From NCBI GenBank assembly GCA_039026955.1, contig JBCCLH010000011.1:65207-129206 (forward strand): a stretch of 64,000 nt of DNA. The letters run 5' to 3'. The translations under genes were made by a program, and so were the position numbers. Source of the stretch: Kordia sp039026955. Its GTDB lineage: Bacteria > Bacteroidota > Bacteroidia > Flavobacteriales > Flavobacteriaceae. Of this stretch, positions 24,369 through 32,541 are shown in pieces. The notes below the pieces were generated by a model, which did not search any database, was not told where the DNA came from, and saw nothing but the letters and a program-made list of their open reading frames with translations. Each line of letters begins with the position of its first letter. Position 1 is the stretch's first letter.

Positions 24369-24887
24369 TTATTGTTTAGAAGTGTAGGTATTATGAAGTT
24401 GTTGGTATCGTTCAATGTCAGATAGTTTCTTGATACCTTGTGACCTATTGTAACAAGATTTAGTTTTATTATTTAGTTTAATAGTGTGACCTTTTGTAAC
24501 TAGATTAGTTCCTGCTTGTTTAGAGGTTGTATTCGTGTTTGTTTCAAGCTGTAAACAGCTTGAATAATAGAGTTTTGAAGTTCCTCTTCGTTGTTGTTTA
24601 GTTTTCAGTTCCCTTCCCTTTCTATCTGTTACTCGTAACAGTTTTTTTATTACTAAAGAGTCGATTGCTCCTGAAACAGCTCGTCCAGATAAATTACAAC
24701 AAATCATAAATAGCTTTTGTGAGATCCATGCTCTCTTAATTCGCTTTGTATTGTCATACGGATGTACGTGACCTATTGTTTTTCTAATTACAGTTAAGAG
24801 AACTCGAAGTTCACTATCCTTTAAAATTTTAAGTAAGTTATCGAAAAGGGTATTGGGTGTTTGTGTTGTATTGATGTAGTATGTCAT
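24369..24887 (-). CDS. RepO-like replication initiator (winged-helix)
   Basis: 172 aa. Residues 8-90 resemble the N-terminal DNA-binding domain of phage replication protein O: TPNTLFDNLLKILKDSELRV, then AWISQKLF, then LSGRAVSGAIDSLVIKKLL as recognition helix and wing. The C-terminal half is polar and low in structure. The gene carries two near-identical 16-bp repeats in different reading frames with an AT-rich stretch between them, as in phage lambda, where the origin lies inside O. A replication role is therefore likely but not shown. Confidence 0.55.
   Translation of the reverse strand: MTYYINTTQTPNTLFDNLLKILKDSELRVLLTVIRKTIGHVHPYDNTKRIKRAWISQKLFMICCNLSGRAVSGAIDSLVIKKLLRVTDRKGRELKTKQQRRGTSKLYYSSCLQLETNTNTTSKQAGTNLVTKGHTIKLNNKTKSCYNRSQGIKKLSDIERYQQLHNTYTSKQ
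24439..24500. repeat. Iteron-like repeats with AT-rich spacer inside the RepO-like gene
   Basis: TGTGACCTATTGTAAC at 24439-24454 and TGTGACCTTTTGTAAC at 24485-24500 differ in one of 16 bases. The 30 bases between them are almost all A and T. A weaker copy CGTGACCTATTGTTTT is at 24767-24782. The two good copies are read in different frames by the gene, so the conservation is at DNA level. This is candidate origin architecture. Confidence 0.5.
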
Positions 24888-24938
24888 ATATTTATTGATG
24901 AAATAGGTTGGAAATTGGCATAATAAAAGCCAAAAATA

Positions 24939-26576
24939 TTATTGGCTCTGATCATGTAACATTTGTTCTATGTACGTGTTCCACAGTTGAGTGTTGATTT
25001 TTGATAATAATTTGGAGTCTTTGGGGTTCGAAGTTTTTGGTGGGAGGTTCACATCTCGCATATTTAGAGTAGAAAACTGCTCAAATAGCCTTATTAATAT
25101 AGTCTTTTTTGGGGTTCGAAAGCCCTCATTTGGCTTGTATTCTAAATTTGATTCAAACAGCAAATTGAAGAGTGTCATTTTTTTACTTGGATCGTAAGAT
25201 TTCCATATTTTATAAGGGTTTTTGAGGATTTCGCACATTTTATTAATAGGGGTTCGAAGTAAATCTGCATAATTTTTGGTTGAACTCATAAAGGCATTAA
25301 TTCCTTCAATTTCTTTACTCATTGATTCAATTTTTTTCTCATATTGTTCTCGTAATATGTCTGATGTGGTTGGATTAGATACCAAAGAAATTAAATGATC
25401 AATTTTTGATTCTAAGACCTCTTTGCGTTTTGTACTTTCTTCAAGATTAGTACTTCTTTCGTTATAACTAGTCTTTGCTAGTGAACTCAGGACTACTTTT
25501 GCCAGTGATAAATGTTTTTCATTAGCTTTGAAGCTATCAATTAGTTCTTTAAATTCTTCATGAAGCGCATTTGAAGAAACTGATTTAATAGTTTTTGCAG
25601 TCCTTAAATAACAATGTTTATTACGACAGTAGTATTTATAATATAAGCCGCCCCACCTCCCTTTTGATTTGCATGCAGTTAACTTCATCTTACAATAATA
25701 ACAATTGATAAGACCACGTAAGGGGAAATCAGGATTTACGTCTTTTCGAATAGGCTTGTAATGATCCGTTTTCATAAGTCTAGCTTGAATGCGATTATAC
25801 TCATTAAGTGTAATAAGTGGTTCATGATGTCCCTTACGTCTAGTTACATTCCAAGGTAAGTATTCTATATATCCTGCATAGAAATGGTTAGTGAGTATAT
25901 TTTTGACTTTATGAGAATATTTCTCAGAAGCTTGCTTACCTAAAACTCCTTTATTTTTAAGAAATTGTGCTACTTCGGTTCTGCTGTCAAATTCTCCCTT
26001 TGCAAACATTTTCAAGGCTTGTTTGATTGCTAGCGCTTGTTCATTGGGTACATCAATAGTCCCATGAATTGGGTCTTTCTTCTTTTTACTATATCCTTTT
26101 GGTGGTACAAAAGCGTTATATCCTGCGATTAATCTTGCGCGTTGTTTTTGTATAACTTGGCGACGATTTTGATGACGTTCTAATTCATTTTGTGCAGCAA
26201 ACATTGTTTCCATAAATCGCCCTTCAGGTGTGTCATCAAAGTTGTAATTTAAACACTCAGGAATTAGACCATTTTTGCTGAATGCAGTTCGTAGTTCAAT
26301 ATGAAATTTAGTATCACGTGCAAATCGTTTCAAATCATCAAAAACAACTATATATTCTTGATGTGAATGATTTTGAGCATATTTCAGTAATGCTCGCATG
26401 GCTGGTCGCTCCATGAAATTACCTCCACCCGTAAATTTGTCTTCAAAAATTTTCTCAACCGTGTAGCCATTTTGTCTACAATACTCATCACAACGAATTA
26501 GTTGTGCTTTTGGGTCTTGCTTTTTTGTGGATACACGTGCATAAATCAACGCTACTTTAGGTTCGTTAGATATCAT
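24939..26576 (-). CDS. Large serine recombinase
   Basis: 545 aa. Resolvase-type catalytic domain with S16 in ALIYARVSTKKQ and the arginine-bearing KRFARDTKFHIELR helix. Then a recombinase domain, a zinc ribbon (CYYCKMKL ... YYCRNKHC, about residues 291-320) and a coiled coil typical of large serine integrases. It overlaps or abuts no known att site that I can see. It is the second site-specific recombinase of the island, so it may have driven insertion of an inner element, resolve multimers, or invert DNA. The 98-aa gene upstream is 4 bases away. Confidence 0.9.
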   Translation of the reverse strand: MISNEPKVALIYARVSTKKQDPKAQLIRCDEYCRQNGYTVEKIFEDKFTGGGNFMERPAMRALLKYAQNHSHQEYIVVFDDLKRFARDTKFHIELRTAFSKNGLIPECLNYNFDDTPEGRFMETMFAAQNELERHQNRRQVIQKQRARLIAGYNAFVPPKGYSKKKKDPIHGTIDVPNEQALAIKQALKMFAKGEFDSRTEVAQFLKNKGVLGKQASEKYSHKVKNILTNHFYAGYIEYLPWNVTRRKGHHEPLITLNEYNRIQARLMKTDHYKPIRKDVNPDFPLRGLINCYYCKMKLTACKSKGRWGGLYYKYYCRNKHCYLRTAKTIKSVSSNALHEEFKELIDSFKANEKHLSLAKVVLSSLAKTSYNERSTNLEESTKRKEVLESKIDHLISLVSNPTTSDILREQYEKKIESMSKEIEGINAFMSSTKNYADLLRTPINKMCEILKNPYKIWKSYDPSKKMTLFNLLFESNLEYKPNEGFRTPKKTILIRLFEQFSTLNMRDVNLPPKTSNPKDSKLLSKINTQLWNTYIEQMLHDQSQ

Positions 26577-26580
26577 AAAG

Positions 26581-26877
26581 TTAGTCGTGATTATATAGTG
26601 CTAAGGGAAACTCTTCTTCCAAACAACGGCGTGCAATAGCTTTCAGTAAACCAATCAAGTCATTAAAATCTTCTTCAGGCATTCCTGCGTCAAGTAATTC
26701 GTTTCGTATGGTTACAAATGTTTGCGATGCTCGTAGTTCTTCTTCAAAAGAGTTGCAACGTGAAAAATCTTGAGATTCTGATTCTAAAGACTGTTGCTCT
26801 GTTATGTTGTACAAATCTTTCTGTTGCATAAAAAGTATATCACGGGAAATGATATATTCAGTATGTACTAAAAACAT
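26581..26877 (-). CDS. Hypothetical acidic protein upstream of the serine recombinase
   Basis: Up to 98 aa; the start at MQQKDLYNITEQQ (26829) is as likely as the first one, giving 82 aa. Acidic and helical, with ELLDAGMPEEDFNDLIGLLK near the C-terminus. It lies 4 bases ahead of the recombinase and 17 bases after the ATPase gene, so it is part of that operon. No family recognised; a recombinase accessory factor is conceivable. Confidence 0.5.
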   Translation of the reverse strand: MFLVHTEYIISRDILFMQQKDLYNITEQQSLESESQDFSRCNSFEEELRASQTFVTIRNELLDAGMPEEDFNDLIGLLKAIARRCLEEEFPLALYNHD

Positions 26878-26894
26878 TCTGCACAGCAGAGTGA

Positions 26895-28109
26895 TTAATA
26901 TGTCCTATATACATAATTATTTGTAAGTTCTTCTGGTGTTAAACTTGTTGCAGAAAATGCTTTCGATGGTACACCATGAATCATAAGTTTGAGATAGATT
27001 TCATAGTTTGCGAGATTTACAAAATCAGCAGTAGTAAAAATAGGAGAAAATTCTTTTTCCATATAGCGTGCATCAGCTTGTGATAAACGAAATGTGATTA
27101 TTGACCCGACATTTCCAAGTACGGCATCTCTAACCTTAGTGTCAAGTTGAGAAATATATTGGTGTGCCATAATGAGTCCAATACGGAATTTACGTAGTTC
27201 CGATAGCATATCTATAATTGAAAGCGTTGTGTAATTATGAAATTCATCAAGGTAACAAAAGAATGGAACACGTTTTTCTTCTGCTGTATCAATTCGTGAG
27301 AATGCTGATGATGCAAGTGATGTTAAAAGTAATGATCCAAGAATATATGATGCTTCACTTCCGATACTTCCCTTTGCGAGGTTCACTAACAAAATTTTAT
27401 TGTTATCCATAATGTGACGAAGTGAAAGCTGTTGTTTATTCAATATTAATATTCTTCTGATTGACGGATATGATAACAAACCACCAAGCTTATTATAGAT
27501 GGGGATAAAATCAGTTTTGGCAGAATAACTTTTAAATTCTGTTTTCCAAAATGTATGTACATCAGGATTAACAATATGCAGCATACATTGTTTCCGATAT
27601 TCTGCATCATGTAATATTCTTAATATATCTGAAAAATTTGCTTTTTCTTGGTCAAGGAGTGTTAATAGTACATTGCGTAAAATATGAGAAAGCTTCACTC
27701 CCCAACCTTGCTGACCCCATAAATGTTGAAAGATTTCCAAAATGCTTGATGCAATAAGGGGACGTTTTTCATAAGATACTCTGCGTAGTGGATTATAACC
27801 AAAAATAAGTTGAGGATCAGTAGCATCAAGATAGATAATATCTTTTTTACGATAATTTGGGATATTATTATATATTTTTTGAATTAAATCTCCATGTACA
27901 TCAATGACACAGGTTCCAAAACCCTGTTTGATATCTTGATGGATTTTGGTACGGAGCATAGTTGTCTTTCCTGTTCCTGTACGACCTAAAATATAAAAAT
28001 GATGTAATCGGTCACGTAAAAAAATTCCAAACTCTCGCCGATCATTTCTAAAATTTGTTCGAGCAAAATAGCAAATAGCATTATTTAACATTCTTATATT
28101 TTCCCTCAC
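26895..28109 (-). CDS. VirD4/HerA-like DNA-transfer ATPase
   Basis: 404 aa. Walker A FYILGRTGTGKTTMLR at about residue 40, VIDVHGDLIQK, Walker B VPFFCYLDEFHNYTTL, then FRIGLIMAHQYISQL, the TraD/VirD4-like order also known as TraM-recognition or type IV conjugative ATPase. No transmembrane part. This is the second such ATPase of the island and is clearly different from the one at 12325. Its distance from the relaxase suggests another substrate or another origin for this block. Confidence 0.82.
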   Translation of the reverse strand: MRENIRMLNNAICYFARTNFRNDRREFGIFLRDRLHHFYILGRTGTGKTTMLRTKIHQDIKQGFGTCVIDVHGDLIQKIYNNIPNYRKKDIIYLDATDPQLIFGYNPLRRVSYEKRPLIASSILEIFQHLWGQQGWGVKLSHILRNVLLTLLDQEKANFSDILRILHDAEYRKQCMLHIVNPDVHTFWKTEFKSYSAKTDFIPIYNKLGGLLSYPSIRRILILNKQQLSLRHIMDNNKILLVNLAKGSIGSEASYILGSLLLTSLASSAFSRIDTAEEKRVPFFCYLDEFHNYTTLSIIDMLSELRKFRIGLIMAHQYISQLDTKVRDAVLGNVGSIITFRLSQADARYMEKEFSPIFTTADFVNLANYEIYLKLMIHGVPSKAFSATSLTPEELTNNYVYRTY

Positions 28110-28224
28110 TCTTCTTTATAACTAAAGGGATGCTGTTTTGTGTCTAAAGCATATTTATCACTCTACCGTTCATGTTAAGACTAACGCATACTCATGTCAG
28201 AACAAACCTTAAACTTAATACGAC

Positions 28225-28692
28225 ATGAACAAAACATTACCAAGTACATGGCTTAATCAAACCCATGAAATACAACTAACTTACAAACGTCCTCTTTTTG
28301 AAAGTATGGAGCGTATTACAAGTTCAGAAAAAGCATCTAATTTGATTAAACAATATGTTGATCGTGATCAGCTAGATTTACGTGAACGAGCATGGGTGCT
28401 GTATTTAACAAATGCTAATTGTGTTATTGGTATTGCTGAAATTAGCACAGGTGATATAACATCCACTACAATACCTAAACGATACATTTTTCAGTTAGCA
28501 CTCATGGTCAATGCTGTAGCATTTATCATTATACACAATCATCCATCAGGAACACTTAAAGTTTCAGCAGCAGATAAAGCCATTACTAAAAAGCTTTGCT
28601 CTGCTGGAGACATCATGGATATCAAAGTCTTAGATCATATCATTATTACCTCTGAAAGCTATGTTTCTCTCGTAGACGAAAACTTGATGTAG
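28225..28692 (+). CDS. RadC-family JAB-domain protein
   Basis: 155 aa. Contains the RadC/JAB motif FIIIHNHPSGTLKVSAADKA (H-x-H, Ser, Asp). RadC-like proteins are very common on Bacteroidetes plasmids and conjugative elements; the older DNA-repair role is doubtful and a role in mobile-element biology is more likely. It is the first gene of a rightward operon, divergent from the ATPase at 28109 across a 115-base gap that should hold both promoters. Confidence 0.88.
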   Translation: MNKTLPSTWLNQTHEIQLTYKRPLFESMERITSSEKASNLIKQYVDRDQLDLRERAWVLYLTNANCVIGIAEISTGDITSTTIPKRYIFQLALMVNAVAFIIIHNHPSGTLKVSAADKAITKKLCSAGDIMDIKVLDHIIITSESYVSLVDENLM

Positions 28693-28726
28693 TTCCCTCT
28701 TATTCGCCCATTCCTTTATAACCTTT

Positions 28727-29512
28727 ATGAAAACCCCAATATCATATTATGGTGGCAAGATTACCTTGCTTCATAAAATCCTTCCATTAATTCCAGAACA
28801 CACTATCTATACTGAAAGTTTCTTCGGTGGTGGAGCTGTCTTTTTTGCGAAAGAGCCTGCTCCATCAGCGATCATTAATGACACCAATAATATGGTGATT
28901 AACTTCTTTGAAATTTGTAGAACTGATTTCAATAATCTCAAAGCAAAAGTTGAAGCTACGCTCTTTTCAAGAGCAACCTATACCGTAGCACATACGATAT
29001 ATCGAATGCCACATTTGTTTAACAAACTACAACAAGCATGGGCATTCTATATCGCTACGAATATGGGCTTTGCCTGTAAAATTGGAAGTTGGGGATTTGA
29101 TAAGTATGGGAAGCGGTTAAAAACGGTACGGAATAAGAAACTTCGATTCGATGAATCCATTCCAAAACGCTTAGAAAATACTCAAATTGAAAACAACGAT
29201 GCGTGTAAAGTTATTACAACGTATGATACCGATAATACATTTCATTATATAGACCCACCGTATTACAACGCTGATATGGGACACTATGATAGCTACAGTA
29301 AAGCTGACTTTATCAAACTTCTTGATACACTTTCAATTATAAAAGGAAAATTTCTATTGAGTTCATATCCTTCTGACATACTTGATGAATATATCAAACA
29401 GAATGATTGGTACACAAAGAATATAGATAAACCACTGGTAGCTAGTAATGGCGCACATGAAAAGAAGCGAAAACGCAAGATTGAAGTCTTGACGGCTAAT
29501 TACCCTCTTTAA
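28727..29512 (+). CDS. DNA adenine methyltransferase, Dam/D12 class
   Basis: 261 aa. SAM-binding motif YYGGKITLL and TESFFGGGAVFF at the N-terminus; catalytic motif FHYIDPPYYN at about residue 174. Methylates N6 of adenine. No restriction endonuclease is encoded beside it, so it is an orphan methylase, as often carried by mobile elements to shield their DNA from restriction or to control replication. The target sequence is not predictable from this. Confidence 0.88.
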   Translation: MKTPISYYGGKITLLHKILPLIPEHTIYTESFFGGGAVFFAKEPAPSAIINDTNNMVINFFEICRTDFNNLKAKVEATLFSRATYTVAHTIYRMPHLFNKLQQAWAFYIATNMGFACKIGSWGFDKYGKRLKTVRNKKLRFDESIPKRLENTQIENNDACKVITTYDTDNTFHYIDPPYYNADMGHYDSYSKADFIKLLDTLSIIKGKFLLSSYPSDILDEYIKQNDWYTKNIDKPLVASNGAHEKKRKRKIEVLTANYPL

Positions 29513-29547
29513 AAAAATAAACACAAACCTTTAAAAATTTAATATCT

Positions 29548-29877
29548 ATGAAACTCATCAACGATGCGTTAAAAAAGCGCTTTAGTGAAGTTGGTCGTCA
29601 ATCAGATACCAACAATCCATTAGTTATTGCCAAATTCTTTCATCCTTCATCACCAGCAACGTGGTATGCAACGGAATGTGATCCAGAAACAAATATCTGC
29701 TATGGCTATGTCACAGGATTGGCAGAAGATGAATGGGGCAGTTTTTCTATTGATGAAATGGAAGCTTTCAAACAAGAAGTCCTTCTCAATATTGAAGGTG
29801 CTTTGCTGAAAGGAAACGTTCATATCGAACGAGATTTACATTTTAACGAGACTCGATTCAAAGAACTTAATCTGTAA
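29548..29877 (+). CDS. DUF2958-type protein
   Basis: 109 aa, beginning MKLINDALKKRFSEVGRQSD, with ATWYATECDPETNICYGYVT and EWGSFSIDEMEAF. These are the marks of the DUF2958 family, found on plasmids and integrative elements beside RadC and antirestriction proteins. Function unknown. Third gene of the radC operon. Confidence 0.75.
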   Translation: MKLINDALKKRFSEVGRQSDTNNPLVIAKFFHPSSPATWYATECDPETNICYGYVTGLAEDEWGSFSIDEMEAFKQEVLLNIEGALLKGNVHIERDLHFNETRFKELNL

Positions 29878-29882
29878 CTACT

Positions 29883-30086
29883 ATGAAACGAATCGTTAAC
29901 AAAACAGTCAATCTTGATTGTTCGGAGTATAAAAACTATGAGCTCTTAGGTGCTTTCATTCAGCAAGCACATCGAGAATCATGGAGTGAAGAAGAAATTG
30001 ATATGGTTGTAAAAGCAGCCATCGAAGACAAAGGGAATTATTTTACAACTATAATAAGTCTTCATTGTAAACACATAGAATCATAA
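29883..30086 (+). CDS. Hypothetical 67-aa protein of the radC operon
   Basis: Small acidic protein MKRIVNKTVNLDCSEYKNYE, helical in the second half (SWSEEEIDMVVKAAIEDK). Starts 5 bases after the DUF2958 gene in the same direction, so it is cotranscribed. Family not recognised. Confidence 0.6.
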   Translation: MKRIVNKTVNLDCSEYKNYELLGAFIQQAHRESWSEEEIDMVVKAAIEDKGNYFTTIISLHCKHIES

Positions 30087-30106
30087 ACCTTTAAAATTTA
30101 ATAATT

Positions 30107-30616
30107 ATGAGTAATCACAACATTATCGACACGTTAATACAAAACATTAGTGACGATCAACAACTGCTTGAAACAGCAGATGAAAAAATTGAACAAGCCA
30201 AAGAAGAAAAGCGAACCATTACGAATCGCATTAAAGAGTATCAAAAGGATGCTACGGCTATAATTAAGTATGCAAGCGATGAGCAAATCCAAAAGCTAGA
30301 AGCTTTGAATTTAGATTTATCAGAATCAAAGCAAGGATTGAATTCAGTAGCAACCACAGCTTTTGATATTATGCTTAATAGCAAGAAAAAGAGCATGACT
30401 AACGAAGAACTTTACAAAGCTTATGTTGACACTTTAGATGATAAAGAGAAAGCAGTCAGCTATACCGCATTCAATATCAAATGTCGTCCGTTATTCAATA
30501 ATCAACGATTGTTGCGTAAAGAAGGAAGTGATCCAAAGTCTTCACGTACCAGTATTATTTCTGTAAATGGGAGTTCTGCATACGTAGTTAAAAAAGAAAC
30601 AACCGAAAAGAAGTAA
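30107..30616 (+). CDS. Hypothetical coiled-coil protein of the radC operon
   Basis: 169 aa. Residues 15-55 form a coiled coil rich in Glu and Lys (ETADEKIEQAKEEKRTITNR). The second half has a winged-helix feel: MTNEELYKAYVDTLDDKEK followed by SYTAFNIKCRPLFNNQRLL, which could bind DNA. Starts 20 bases after the previous gene and ends 3 bases before the next. Not a named family that I know. Confidence 0.6.
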   Translation: MSNHNIIDTLIQNISDDQQLLETADEKIEQAKEEKRTITNRIKEYQKDATAIIKYASDEQIQKLEALNLDLSESKQGLNSVATTAFDIMLNSKKKSMTNEELYKAYVDTLDDKEKAVSYTAFNIKCRPLFNNQRLLRKEGSDPKSSRTSIISVNGSSAYVVKKETTEKK

Positions 30617-30619
30617 GCT

Positions 30620-31060
30620 ATGAAACATGATGATTATTTAGAAATTTTTGAAACACAACAAGGTGCGGTTGATCGTGCCATGTGGTTGAATTTCAAATAT
30701 CGCTTAACTGATATTCGATTTGGTGTCATTCATGGAAAAGATAATGATTGGGCAACGGTTGAGAAAATAACCGCAGATGAAATGGGAGTTCCTTTTTTAG
30801 ATGTGTTGCCAGATGATTATTCTCAAATGACATATTTGCATATTCAAAATGCTAAGTTGGAGCATGATTTACTTCGTCATTTACAAAACATCGTCAATAT
30901 ATTTTCAAAGATAGATAGTGAATTATTACTCTATGTTATCTACAGTAAAATGCCTCTTGAAAAACTACTCCGCTATGAATTAGCATCCCGAAAACGTGAT
31001 GAAAAGAATCGATGGTGTGGATTTGAAAAAGCTAAAGAGATTTGGTGTGCTGAAAATTGA
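30620..31060 (+). CDS. Hypothetical protein, last gene of the radC operon
   Basis: 146 aa, starting MKHDDYLEIFETQQGAVDRA. Mostly helical with a C-terminal basic stretch (YELASRKRDEKNRWCGFEKA). No motif that I recognise. It is followed within 10 bases by a Rho-independent terminator, closing the six-gene rightward operon that begins with radC. Confidence 0.6.
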   Translation: MKHDDYLEIFETQQGAVDRAMWLNFKYRLTDIRFGVIHGKDNDWATVEKITADEMGVPFLDVLPDDYSQMTYLHIQNAKLEHDLLRHLQNIVNIFSKIDSELLLYVIYSKMPLEKLLRYELASRKRDEKNRWCGFEKAKEIWCAEN

Positions 31061-31067
31061 ATACTAA

Positions 31068-31100
31068 AAGCACTCATGTATGTGGGTGTTTTTTCTTTTT
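31068..31100 (+). terminator. Terminator of the radC operon
   Basis: GCACTCA and TGGGTGT pair (with two G-T pairs) around a 6-base loop, followed by TTTTTTCTTTTT. It lies directly after the stop codon at 31060 and also faces the end of the leftward RiPP operon. Confidence 0.65.
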
Positions 31101-31126
31101 ATGAGAAGCCAGTAGTAGTATTATGA

Positions 31127-31987
31127 TTAAAGATTCAATTTATGACTTAAATCTTCTAAATCGCTCATGTATAATTGAAACGGAACTTCATAATATGGAC
31201 TCTTTCTAGCATTATTATCTTTAAATTCTTGCATACTTAATAGCAATTCTTTTTTAGCTTCATCTCTTTTGTTCATATTGATAAGACTCTTAGCTTTATA
31301 AAAATGTGCTTCTGGATATTGAGGATTATGTTTTAATAAGGTATCACAATAACTAATGGCGGTATCATAATCCTTTTGAATATATGATACGATGGCTCTG
31401 TATAAAAATGTTTCTGAATCAACCCAATCTTCACCGTCCTTTTCTGATATGGTTTTTATAGATTTATCAAGATACTTTTTTGAGAGTTCGTATTCTTGTA
31501 GTTGTAAATAAGTAAGTCCAATAACTTTATAAATATCCTCTCCCCAAGGAGCATCTTGAAAATTTGGAGTAAGTGTGTCTAAGCGTAGGTAATCTTCAAG
31601 AGCACCTTCATAGTCTCTCATCATATATAATTTCACAAAACCTCTATATCCTAGATGTACTTTAGGTTCTAATTCAACAGCTTTATTCAGGTATTGAAAA
31701 CCAACCGCATGATTTCCTCTTTTGTTGTAACTCACTGATTTTTCTGCATACGCATCTGCAAATTCATGATTGTATTTAATACAACTATCTAATGCTGCTT
31801 GTTCCTCAATTGAGCCCTGTAAATACTGTTGCTGAATTTTAAACCACATTTCTGCTTTTTTTACATTGATAGGATTGTTGTTGTTTGATTCCATTATATT
31901 TTCACAGTTCGTAAATACTACAGAAATAGCTATTGCAAAAAAAGTGTAGGTATAATTGTTAAGGATATATTTCTTCAATTTTCCCAT
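31127..31987 (-). CDS. Tetratricopeptide-repeat lipoprotein at the end of the RiPP locus
   Basis: 286 aa from MGKLKKYILNNYTYTFF (a start 17 codons upstream is open but gives no signal). Lipobox SVVFTNC. TPR repeats from about residue 70 on: ADAYAEKSVSYNKRGNHAVG, then AYRGFVKLY-like and EAHFYKAKSLINMNKRDEAK, i.e. five to six helical pairs. It probably acts as a periplasmic-side scaffold. It overlaps the TonB-like gene by 29 bases at its start, so the two are coupled. Similar TPR genes often accompany grasp-with-spasm loci; the role there is unknown. Confidence 0.7.
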   Translation of the reverse strand: MGKLKKYILNNYTYTFFAIAISVVFTNCENIMESNNNNPINVKKAEMWFKIQQQYLQGSIEEQAALDSCIKYNHEFADAYAEKSVSYNKRGNHAVGFQYLNKAVELEPKVHLGYRGFVKLYMMRDYEGALEDYLRLDTLTPNFQDAPWGEDIYKVIGLTYLQLQEYELSKKYLDKSIKTISEKDGEDWVDSETFLYRAIVSYIQKDYDTAISYCDTLLKHNPQYPEAHFYKAKSLINMNKRDEAKKELLLSMQEFKDNNARKSPYYEVPFQLYMSDLEDLSHKLNL

Positions 31988-32480
31988 TGCTAATCTTAAA
32001 AATAATGTGTTTGTAACTATCAAAATACGTGCCTTCAAAATATCCTGGATTCCATTGCCCCATCTTTTTAAAAAGTGATATTATTTTTGATTCAAAATCG
32101 GAATTAATTTTTACTTTCTCATAATTTTTATCAACGAAAGAAACTCTAAATCTATCGGTTTCGCCTTTGCAATTGATAATAAAACGTACCGTTAAGTACC
32201 CATCAGTTTTTATCAATTCATTTAATGCGGTTATGTGGTTTTTAAAATACGCTTGAATACTTTTTAGCCCTTCTTTATAACGAGGATTTACTTGGTAGTA
32301 TTCAAAAACGTTTTTTTCATCACATAAATAAAAATTGGGATTATCTGTTTTCTCGTTAAAACTAATATACCCCACTTTTTCGATTGAATTGATTTTATAT
32401 GGATAGGTGTTTTGTGAAAATAATACGTGAACACAAAACAAAAAAAGAATACATGAGAAAACAGTTTTTTTGCTATTCAT
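31959..32480 (-). CDS. Secreted protein with TonB C-terminal-like domain
   Basis: 173 aa with a Sec signal peptide (TVFSCILFLFCVHVLFSQ). The mature part carries YLTVRFIINCKGETDRFRVS and later MGQWNPGYFEGTYFDS, the strand pattern of the TonB C-terminal domain that Bacteroidetes reuse in many exported proteins. There is no transmembrane anchor besides the signal, so it is not a usual energy transducer. Encoded between the SPASM maturase and the TPR lipoprotein, same direction. Confidence 0.6.
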   Translation of the reverse strand: MNSKKTVFSCILFLFCVHVLFSQNTYPYKINSIEKVGYISFNEKTDNPNFYLCDEKNVFEYYQVNPRYKEGLKSIQAYFKNHITALNELIKTDGYLTVRFIINCKGETDRFRVSFVDKNYEKVKINSDFESKIISLFKKMGQWNPGYFEGTYFDSYKHIIFKISNGKIEEIYP

Positions 32481-32541
32481 GAGTATAAGGATTAGTTCTT
32501 CACGCTTAGTGTAATCAAAAAAAATGAAGTTGATTTAAAAT

